Of a stretch of 64,000 bases of DNA, positions 34,355 through 40,753 are shown piece by piece. Where the stretch lies: the NCBI RefSeq assembly GCF_014642875.1, contig NZ_BMJC01000003.1:978570-1042569 (forward strand), given 5' to 3'. Every line of letters begins with the position of its first letter. The first letter of the stretch is position 1. Origin of the DNA: Puia dinghuensis. Its GTDB lineage: Bacteria; Bacteroidota; Bacteroidia; Chitinophagales; Chitinophagaceae. A program made the translations under genes and the position numbers. Below the pieces are notes generated by a model, which saw only the letters and a list, made by a program, of their open reading frames with translations, made no database searches and was not told the DNA's origin.

Positions 34355-34786
34355 TTATTCCTTCTTTGTCCAGGAGACAAAAACATAATTAACACTGAGT
34401 AGGCAACCTGATAGCATCAAAAATTCTAAGAATGTCCAAAACCCAAAGGAAGGGAAGGAGTCCCATAGTGCTTTACCTCCTAGACAGACGTTAGCAAAAA
34501 AGAGTATTGTCGAAAAAATTAGGATAAAATTATTTTCAGGAAATCTATGGAAAATGTATTCCCTAATTAGCACTGCGATTAATCCAAAAACATAGAATAA
34601 CAGGGATACGATAGCCGTGCCACCCAAAAAGATGGTTAATAATTTTCCAATTAGACTGAAGCTGTTAAATAGGTTTAGCAATTGAAAGACCACCTTATCC
34701 AGAAGAAGAAGTAGTAAATAATCTATAATAAGAGCAAAGAGTAAGAGGCAAATTGCAAAGCCAATCGTTGAAAACATTTTTTTCAT
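34355..34786 (-). CDS. Four-helix membrane protein, first gene of J-domain operon
   Basis: A 143-residue, very hydrophobic protein with about four helices (FAICLLLFALIIDYLLLLLL, LLTIFLGGTAIVSLLFYVFGLIAVLI, FILIFSTILFFANVCLGG, FLEFLMLSGCLLSVNYVFV). No family recognised. It is closely followed by the J-domain gene and the DUF6804-like gene, giving a compact three-gene set of membrane proteins. Confidence 0.6.
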   Translation of the reverse strand: MKKMFSTIGFAICLLLFALIIDYLLLLLLDKVVFQLLNLFNSFSLIGKLLTIFLGGTAIVSLLFYVFGLIAVLIREYIFHRFPENNFILIFSTILFFANVCLGGKALWDSFPSFGFWTFLEFLMLSGCLLSVNYVFVSWTKKE

Positions 34787-35146
34787 ATGATAATTAAAAG
34801 AGGTTTAGTATGAGAATGTCATAATATATAGGTTTTTGCTTTCATATGCAACCTCAAGCGCCCGAAATTTGAATAAATAAAGCCACCCACTAGGATGGCT
34901 TAAATAAAAGGTTAATTCAAGGCATTCTGCCTAAGATTACCGAATGTGGTTAGAATGTAGGTCAGTTCATCGATCATATTGAAATAGCCAGGGTAACCGG
35001 CATTACGAGACACCTTGCTTTAATTGAGAATGCCGGTTTTCTACCCCTGCCGGTAAAAGGGGTACGAGCGGATGATTAAGGAGCGTGATAATGAAATTTA
35101 AAAATTGAAGAATAAGAAATAACTTAATATCAAATAAGTAATATCA
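34787..35146. other. 360-bp gap with hairpins and a possible gene relic
   Basis: Contains an inverted repeat AACCGGCATT (34995) / AATGCCGGTT (35029) and a smaller TACCCC/GGGGTA hairpin after it. A terminator-like AAGCCA/TGGCTT hairpin sits near 34880-34901. Leftward from 35019 to 34912 there is a 35-codon open stretch ending ...GYFNMIDELTYILTTFGNLRQ-NALN with protein-like composition but no start, which may be the 3' tail of a decayed gene. No complete gene is seen. Confidence 0.4.
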
Positions 35147-35329
35147 ATGCTTACCAAGAGGCAAGTACTATCCGCCGTTAAAAACATGCCAGATACCTTT
35201 GATACCGTGCAACTGTTCGATAGGATTCTGCTAATAAATAAAGTTGAAGAAGGAAGGCGGCAATTGAAAGCTGGAAAAGGGCTAACTACTGAGGAAGCTA
35301 AGAAAAAGCTGAAGAAATGGCTAAAGTAG
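35147..35329 (+). CDS. Antitoxin of a RelE/ParE-type module
   Basis: A 60-residue protein starting MLTKRQVLSAVKNMPDTFDTVQLFDRILLI and ending TTEEAKKKLKKWLK, the layout of small Bacteroidota antitoxins paired with ParE-type toxins. The toxin start (35317) overlaps its 3' end by 13 nt, as in translationally coupled pairs. Because the toxin is truncated, the antitoxin may now be a remnant, or may act on toxins encoded elsewhere. Confidence 0.75.
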   Translation: MLTKRQVLSAVKNMPDTFDTVQLFDRILLINKVEEGRRQLKAGKGLTTEEAKKKLKKWLK

Positions 35330-35604
35330 TTTGGTCACCTCGGGCAATTAAAGATATTACTGAGATAGCAGAATACATTGCAAAGGACTCGTTGCAATAT
35401 GCAAAAGCACAAGTCCGTCTATTTCTTGAAGAGGGCGAAGGTCTGCAACACCATCCATTCCGGGGCCGCGTGGTGCCAGAAATAGGACTTACAAATATTC
35501 GACAAGTCTTGTGTGGTCTACAGCGTTTCGCCTTCCCATCAATTACTTTAGTACTTCTTTCAACTTACTTTCCAGGTTGTCGCCCCGCAGCTCTTCGGCG
35601 ATGA
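35317..35604 (+). pseudogene. Truncated RelE/ParE-type toxin
   Basis: The first ~66 residues (MAKVVWSPRAIKDITEIAEYIAKDS through PFRGRVVPEIGLTNIRQVLCG) match the RelE/ParE toxin fold. The expected next segment (NYRIIY-like strand and C-terminal beta sheet) is missing in all three frames. From about 35515 the frame runs into sequence that belongs to the 3' end of the convergent TlpA-like gene. About 30 C-terminal residues are therefore lost and replaced by about 28 unrelated ones. This marks the right boundary of the AT-rich island. Toxicity is unlikely but not excluded. Confidence 0.75.
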
Positions 35605-36736
35605 TCTTGCCCTGCGGATCGATGAGTACATTATAAGGAATGCCTTCGAACCCGAAGGTCTTGACGGCATCACTTTGCCAGTATTTGAGATCGCTGACGT
35701 GTGTCCAGCTTAACTGGTCTTCCCGGATAGCCTGCTGCCAGGCGTCCTTTTCCTTGTCAAGGGATACACCCAGAATAGCGAAGTTCTTGCCTTTAAACTC
35801 GCTATAGGCCTTCACGACGTTGGGGTTCTCGGCCCGGCAAGGAGCACACCATGATGCCCAGAAGTCGACGAGAAGGTATTTCCCTTTAAATGAAGCAAGG
35901 GAGACGATCTTACCGCTGGCGTCGGGAAGGGCGAGGTCGGGAGCCTGTTTGCCGACCCAACTGGTCGCCTGATCTTTGTATTGCTGCTGGTTCATTTGGG
36001 CTACCTGCCGGTCGTAGTTCTGTTTTATCCCTTTGAGCGCATCGCTGTTGGGGTATTTCTGCAACTGATCGGCCAGGGAAGACTCAAAATCCGATTTGGA
36101 GAAGCTGGTCATGGACATGCTCAGGGCAATGGCGCCGATGGTGGGGTTGTTGCTGGTGTTTAGCACCTGTTTCAGATAGGTGTTGAGGTCGTCGATCGTC
36201 TTGTTTTTTTCGGCGGCGGTTGCGAGCAGCAGGGTGTCGGGCGCACTGGCCGCTTTTAGGCTATCGAACTGGGCCATGGTCTTCTCCACTTCGTAACTCT
36301 TTTTCCCGAAAATATCGATCAGGCCTTTCAGCTGATTGCTGGCGCCGGAGTTGCTGATGGTATAAAAGTCGTTCCTATTGTTGAAGTCAAGGCTGATCCT
36401 GACTTCGGACACGTCGTTGATAAGCGGTACGGAGATGATATTGTTGCCAAACACCACTTCGAAGAGCTGCTGATTCGACTTATCCGATGTAAGCCCGGAG
36501 AGGCTGAAGCTGCCATTGCTGACGGGCAGCTTTGCGGAATCGAGGATGACAGGGGCCTGATCTTTCCCATACCCCACTTCCATCAAATATACTTTTGAGA
36601 TGGGGCCTTCAACGGAAGTGAGCTTATCGGCATTCTTGAAGGTGCCGGATACGGAGAAAGTTCCTTTTTTCTTGGACTGACACGATGTTATCAGGAGCAG
36701 GGTGGCCGCGGAGACCGCCCACAAGATTCTTTTCAT
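35543..36736 (-). CDS. TlpA-like disulfide reductase lipoprotein with DUF4369-type N-domain
   Basis: A 397-residue periplasmic lipoprotein (lipobox LITS-C19). The N-terminal part (about 25-260) resembles the DUF4369 domain common in Bacteroidota (FSVSGTFKNADKLT, IDSAKLPVSNGSFSLSG-like). The C-terminal thioredoxin domain has APDLALPDASGKIVSLASFKGKYLLVDFWASWCAPC with the CAPC active site, and ILGVSLDKEKDAW and GIPYNVLIDPQG with the cis-proline. It likely reduces disulfides in the periplasm, for example in cytochrome c maturation. ATG 36736 is chosen over a longer frame without signal features. Confidence 0.85.
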   Translation of the reverse strand: MKRILWAVSAATLLLITSCQSKKKGTFSVSGTFKNADKLTSVEGPISKVYLMEVGYGKDQAPVILDSAKLPVSNGSFSLSGLTSDKSNQQLFEVVFGNNIISVPLINDVSEVRISLDFNNRNDFYTISNSGASNQLKGLIDIFGKKSYEVEKTMAQFDSLKAASAPDTLLLATAAEKNKTIDDLNTYLKQVLNTSNNPTIGAIALSMSMTSFSKSDFESSLADQLQKYPNSDALKGIKQNYDRQVAQMNQQQYKDQATSWVGKQAPDLALPDASGKIVSLASFKGKYLLVDFWASWCAPCRAENPNVVKAYSEFKGKNFAILGVSLDKEKDAWQQAIREDQLSWTHVSDLKYWQSDAVKTFGFEGIPYNVLIDPQGKIIAEELRGDNLESKLKEVLK

Positions 36737-36824
36737 CCGGACATAATGTCTTTTCAATGGTTGGATGGAGCCTCGCAGTTCATGGCCCTCGGTGTCGCAA
36801 ATTATTATGCTCGGGTTCATAGCC

Positions 36825-38276
36825 TTAATTTTCCAGTTTTTCCAGTAATAATTGATTGGTCAGCTTTGGATCTGCCTTTCCTTTGGACAGTTTTTTTACT
36901 TCGCCTACAAAGAGGCCGATGAGACCTTTTTTTCCTTTCTTGTATTCCGAGACCTTGTCGGGCATCCCGGCCAGGGCCTGTTCGATCCAGGCAGCGATCT
37001 CCGATGTATCCGAACTCTGTATCAGGTTGAGCGCGGTGGCGATCTCCAGGGCGTCGCGATGGGGTTCACTCATCAGTACGGGGAAGATGCGTTCGGCCGC
37101 AATGGAAAAGCTGAGTCCTCCTTCTTCCACCAGGCGGATGAGGCGCGCCAGCGATTCCGGCCGGACGGGCAAATCCTTCCAATCCATGCTTTTCTCGTTG
37201 AGGCCTGACCGTACGGGGCCCAACAGCCAGTTAGCCGCCGCCTTGTAATTGGTCGTATGAGTGATCAACTGCTCAAAATAAGCGGCGCTGTCCCTGTCAT
37301 CACAAATGACACGCGCATCATATTCGGGCAATTGCAATTCCCGGGTATATTTCTGCACCAGTTGCTCGGGCAGCGGGGGGATCGACGCTTTTATCGACTC
37401 AAGAAAGGCATCCGTTACCTGGAAAGGCGGCAGATCGGGATCGGTAAAATAGCGGTAGTCGTTGGCTTCCTCTTTTGTCCGGAGTGCAAATGTAGTGCCC
37501 TCGGCGGCATCGAAGCTCCTGGTCTGCTGCTGGACAGTCTGCCCTGTCGCCACCAACTCGATGAGTCGCCGGCTTTCGATCTCTATGGCCCGCCGGACAT
37601 TGCGGATGGAGTTTAAATTCTTCACCTCTACCTTGGTGCCCAACCGGGTCTCCCCTTTCAGGCGGACGGATATGTTGGCGTCGCAGCGCATGCTCCCTTC
37701 CTCCATATTCCCGTCACAGATGTCCAGGTAGCGGAGGGTCTTCCGCAGTTCGGTAAGATAGGCATAGGCTTCATCGCCGCTGCGGAGATCGGGTTCGGTG
37801 ACGATCTCGATAAGGGGCACCCCTGCCCTGTTGAGATCGATGGCGGTAGCATCAGGGATAACGTCGTGGATGCTTTTGCCGGCGTCTTCTTCCAGGTGTA
37901 TCCGGTTGAGGCGGATATCGCGTTCGCCTGCGGTGGTCCGGATACGGACCCATCCTCCTTTGCACACCGGGGTGGTGTGCTGGGATGTTTGATAACCTTT
38001 TGGGAGATCGGGATAGAAATAGTTCTTGCGCGCAAAATAATTATTCCGTTCTATCTCACAATGACAGGTGAGGCCCATTTTGATGGCGAATTCCACTGCT
38101 TTCCCGTTTAGCCGGGGCAGTGAGCCCGGCAGACCCAGGGTGATGGGGCTGACGTGGGTATTGGGCTCGCCGCCGAAGGCGGCGGAGTCTCCACAGAACA
38201 ATTTGGTACGGGTAAGCAATTGGGCATGTACTTCCAGCCCTATTACTATCTCGTATGCATCATAGTTGATTGTCAT
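36825..38276 (-). CDS. gatB: Aspartyl/glutamyl-tRNA amidotransferase subunit B
   Basis: A 483-residue GatB, part of the GatCAB complex that converts Glu-tRNA(Gln) and Asp-tRNA(Asn) to the amides. It begins YEIVIGLEVHAQLLTRTKLFCG, followed by LGLPGSLPRLN, NRAGVPLIEIVTEPD and MRCDANISVR. The C-terminal YqeY-like tail domain ends KADPKLTNQLLLEKLEN. gatA and gatC are not in the window. A 13-bp perfect hairpin lies 9 nt upstream of the ATG. Confidence 0.95.
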   Translation of the reverse strand: MTINYDAYEIVIGLEVHAQLLTRTKLFCGDSAAFGGEPNTHVSPITLGLPGSLPRLNGKAVEFAIKMGLTCHCEIERNNYFARKNYFYPDLPKGYQTSQHTTPVCKGGWVRIRTTAGERDIRLNRIHLEEDAGKSIHDVIPDATAIDLNRAGVPLIEIVTEPDLRSGDEAYAYLTELRKTLRYLDICDGNMEEGSMRCDANISVRLKGETRLGTKVEVKNLNSIRNVRRAIEIESRRLIELVATGQTVQQQTRSFDAAEGTTFALRTKEEANDYRYFTDPDLPPFQVTDAFLESIKASIPPLPEQLVQKYTRELQLPEYDARVICDDRDSAAYFEQLITHTTNYKAAANWLLGPVRSGLNEKSMDWKDLPVRPESLARLIRLVEEGGLSFSIAAERIFPVLMSEPHRDALEIATALNLIQSSDTSEIAAWIEQALAGMPDKVSEYKKGKKGLIGLFVGEVKKLSKGKADPKLTNQLLLEKLEN

Positions 38277-38284
38277 GTAAATAC

Positions 38285-38313
38285 ACTGGCTCCTGGCGTT
38301 GCCAGGAGCCAGT
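38285..38313 (-). promoter_or_regulatory. Perfect 13-bp hairpin just upstream of gatB
   Basis: ACTGGCTCCTGGC (38285-38297) and GCCAGGAGCCAGT (38301-38313) with a 3-nt loop. It lies between the PDZ gene stop and the gatB ATG, 9 nt from the latter. There is no U-tract; it could be a terminator for the PDZ gene, or a leader structure that limits gatB translation. Confidence 0.6.
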
Positions 38314-38329
38314 AAAGCTACGACAAAAA

Positions 38330-39394
38330 TTAAAGATCGGCCGTCCGGAGTTTCCTGGGGGTCTTCACTTCTACCTCCATGGGTTTACCATCCCGGAGCA
38401 GGTTTACCTTAACAGTGGATTTTGTCTTGTCCTCCTTGCTCGCCCTGGCCATTTCGGCCAAGGTCGTGGCGCTGTTCACCTCTTTGCCGTCAAACCGGGT
38501 GATGATGTCACCTTCCTTGATACCGGCTTTCGCCGCAGCGGATTCATCATCGACATCCAGCACCTTTACTCCTTTGCCGTCTTCCGTATCCTGTGCATGG
38601 ATGCCCAGCCGGAGCTGGTTGTCGCTAAAGTTGAAATTGTAGCCTCGCGGCATCACTTTGTAGAACTGGCGAAAATCGGGGTTGTTGCCGAAATCAAAGT
38701 TGCGTCCGTCCATCCCATACAGCTTAAAGGCGTCGGCATTCGATTTCCCGAGTTCGGCCGTTACCTTCTGCTCTTTTCCATCCCGCTGGAAGGTGATGGC
38801 TACCTTATCGCCTGGTTTGTAGGTGTGGATGGTTTCCGAAAGCGCCGAGGGACCGTCGATGGTCTTGGCATCGACTTTCGTAATGAGATCGCCCTCTTTT
38901 AGTCCGGCTTTGTCGGCTGCGCTACCCTCTGATACCTCGCCGACCTTCGCCCCGGCGGGACCGTTCTCCGGTTTTTGTGTGGTCACACCCAGGAAAGCGT
39001 GATTGGGTAGGGTCTTTGTCTTCCCGTTATAGCTCCAGGCGCCGCTGCGGTTGCGGAAGGGATTCATAGCGATAGCGCCGTCGTCGCCATAGAGTAGCAT
39101 ATCTCCATCTCCCATGGTCTTGAATTTCCGCTTTGTGATGGTGAGGTTGTCATCCTTGTATTCCGAGGACGGCTTGCCGTTGATGAATACTTCCCCGTTC
39201 TTTATCTCGATGGTCACTTTGGAATCCTTATCCCCCTTATGCCTGATGGTGATCTCTTCCAACGTGTGGCTGCGACCGGGAGTAGTGTCGTTATCCTCCC
39301 TCTCCGTGGAAAGGTTGTCCTGGGCAAAGCCCGAGGTGTGCAACAACAGGGCCAGGGCGGCTAATCCTGTTATCTTTAGAAGCTGTTTGTTCAT
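38330..39394 (-). CDS. Secreted protein with two PDZ domains
   Basis: A 354-residue exported protein with signal peptide ending SGFAQ (residue 25). Two PDZ domains are visible: about 133-215 (AFLGVTTQKPENGPAGAKVGEVSEGSAADKAGLKEGDLITKV) and about 252-340 (LRLGIHAQDTEDGKGVKVLDVDDESAAAKAGIKEGDIITRFDGKEV). No protease domain (no Ser-His-Asp trypsin-like core), so it is not DegP; it probably scaffolds or senses periplasmic peptides. A GTG codon precedes the ATG at 39394. Confidence 0.85.
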   Translation of the reverse strand: MNKQLLKITGLAALALLLHTSGFAQDNLSTEREDNDTTPGRSHTLEEITIRHKGDKDSKVTIEIKNGEVFINGKPSSEYKDDNLTITKRKFKTMGDGDMLLYGDDGAIAMNPFRNRSGAWSYNGKTKTLPNHAFLGVTTQKPENGPAGAKVGEVSEGSAADKAGLKEGDLITKVDAKTIDGPSALSETIHTYKPGDKVAITFQRDGKEQKVTAELGKSNADAFKLYGMDGRNFDFGNNPDFRQFYKVMPRGYNFNFSDNQLRLGIHAQDTEDGKGVKVLDVDDESAAAKAGIKEGDIITRFDGKEVNSATTLAEMARASKEDKTKSTVKVNLLRDGKPMEVEVKTPRKLRTADL

Positions 39395-39507
39395 CACAAC
39401 TGGTTTTTAAGTGTAAGGAATGGTTGTCTGATTTTGTCTACGTCGATTTTCGTAGATCAAATATAGGGGGATTTCCGGAAATACGAAAGTTTTCGGAAAT
39501 GTTAAAA

Positions 39508-39933
39508 TTAGGTGGACTTACTTTTATTAAAAAGGTAGTTTGCTACAATTACTAGCAATCCGATTATATTAACTGAAGTTGTAGACAGTAATGTGATAAG
39601 CACTTTATCTGACAAAACGAGTTTGCCCATGCCTACCAGTATTAAAATGGAAATTACGGCCACTAACCAGAAAAAGACCATTATAAAAATTAGGATATTG
39701 TGCGTTTTTCGTGCAGTATTGTCCCCTTTAAGCTTATTTAGTTGGGCCTCTAATAGATCATTCTTGAGCTTGACCTTTCGAAATCCTTCCACTTGTTGGC
39801 GATCAAGGTCTTTTTCTTCCTCCACTACAATTTCATCCGTGCTTGAAATACTACCTTCGGTCAATTCCTGTTCAACAGAAATTGCCCGCTTTTCTGCAAT
39901 AGAAGGCGTGTCTTTTGATCGAACCCTGGCCAT
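39508..39933 (-). CDS. Two-TM protein paired with Panacea gene (candidate toxin)
   Basis: A 141-residue protein. Its N-terminal half is charged and has a probable coiled coil (about 45-75, EGFRKVKLKNDLLEAQLNKLK). Two membrane helices follow (about 79-101 and 110-134) and the tail is KSKST. I recognise no named family; the layout resembles 2TM effector proteins of toxin-antitoxin and abortive-infection modules. It begins 4 nt after the Panacea gene stop, in an AT-rich two-gene cassette, which is the order seen for antitoxin-toxin pairs. Toxicity is inference. Confidence 0.6.
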   Translation of the reverse strand: MARVRSKDTPSIAEKRAISVEQELTEGSISSTDEIVVEEEKDLDRQQVEGFRKVKLKNDLLEAQLNKLKGDNTARKTHNILIFIMVFFWLVAVISILILVGMGKLVLSDKVLITLLSTTSVNIIGLLVIVANYLFNKSKST

Positions 39934-39937
39934 TAAA

Positions 39938-40411
39938 TTAATTGGATAGGAAGCCAGTGAAATATTGTCCTATTCTATCATTTTTGATCGGGATCGATTT
40001 GACATCAGGCTTAAATGCCTCGGCCCATGGAGACCCGGCCTTATGAGTCCAGGCGGACAATTGTACGGCCGAAAGATTTTTTGTTGCTTCCCAGGTATAG
40101 TCAATAGCATCGTGGGCCTCATAGGACAAATTCAGCAAAGCCGTCTCCAGGTCACTGACGTCGAAAATAAGTTCCAGGTCATTTATTTCTTCACTTCCAT
40201 ATAATTGGTAACGACGATAAATGGAAGGTATAACAGGGCCGTACTTCCAGGCTTCAAATTCTTCCTCAATTAATGGAGCCCCATACATGGCCAAATGATA
40301 GCCATGCGCGAAATAGACCATCTTCTGCAATTTCATTTGTGTAACAGGCTTCCCTTCTTTAATCCCTCTTTTTACAAACGCATAAGCTATCACCGCCGCA
40401 GAGTAAGGCAT
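39938..40411 (-). CDS. Panacea (DUF4065/SocA-like) domain protein, candidate antitoxin
   Basis: A 157-residue Panacea-domain protein: KLQKMVYFAHGYHLAMYGAPLIEEEFEAWKYGPVIPSIY (about 28-66) is the family hallmark, with the conserved FAHG and EAWxYGPVxPxxY. Panacea proteins are antitoxins that neutralise many unrelated toxins, including membrane-acting ones, and SocA is a proteolytic adaptor. A consensus promoter precedes it, and the two-TM gene follows at 4 nt. Here the domain stands alone, with no extra DNA-binding part. Confidence 0.85.
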   Translation of the reverse strand: MPYSAAVIAYAFVKRGIKEGKPVTQMKLQKMVYFAHGYHLAMYGAPLIEEEFEAWKYGPVIPSIYRRYQLYGSEEINDLELIFDVSDLETALLNLSYEAHDAIDYTWEATKNLSAVQLSAWTHKAGSPWAEAFKPDVKSIPIKNDRIGQYFTGFLSN

Positions 40412-40431
40412 AAAAATAAATTTTCTTAAAG

Positions 40432-40460
40432 CAAAGATACTAATTCTTTTAGCTATTCAA
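40432..40460 (-). promoter_or_regulatory. Promoter of Panacea / two-TM pair
   Basis: On the minus strand TTG (40458-40460), 18 nt, then TATCTTTG (40432-40439). Full -7 match; spacing slightly short. The start would be about 15 nt before the ATG. Confidence 0.6.
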
Positions 40461-40515
40461 GTGCTACAAATTAATACATTGGCCATTTGTCTGCAAAGTA
40501 ACCCTAAAGCATTGA

Positions 40516-40746
40516 TTATCTTTTCAATGGTTCAAGCAGATAGTCCAGGCCATTGATCTTGATCTCATACATAGTGGCCAGCAGCATTCCCAATTTGCCC
40601 TTTGGCCAGCCTTCGCGATGAAACCATTCCAGGTAGGACACAGGAAGGTTGCAAAGGAGCGTGTCCTTGTATTTGCCAAAGGGCATTTTCATGGTCACCA
40701 GGGGTTTGAGCAGCTCGGGATCGGGTTGTGGTGATTGCTCTTGCAT
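40516..40746 (-). CDS. DUF3820 family protein
   Basis: A 76-residue protein with the DUF3820 pattern MPFGKYKDTLLCNLPVSYLEWFHREGWPKGKLG; the family is sometimes labelled putative quorum-sensing-regulated virulence factor, but a firm function is not known. No membrane segment. It lies 7 nt downstream of alaS and is likely co-transcribed. Confidence 0.85.
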   Translation of the reverse strand: MQEQSPQPDPELLKPLVTMKMPFGKYKDTLLCNLPVSYLEWFHREGWPKGKLGMLLATMYEIKINGLDYLLEPLKR

Positions 40747-40753
40747 GCTGGGA

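Noticed and set aside
35511..35518. GTGTGGTC at the island's right edge, complementary to GACCACAC at the tRNA-Arg 3' end
   Set aside because: Only 8 bp and in inverted orientation; an attachment-site duplicate should be a longer direct repeat.
35500..35604. Frameshift in the ParE-like toxin
   Set aside because: None of the three rightward frames contains the missing C-terminal strand, so truncation and not a frameshift explains the loss.
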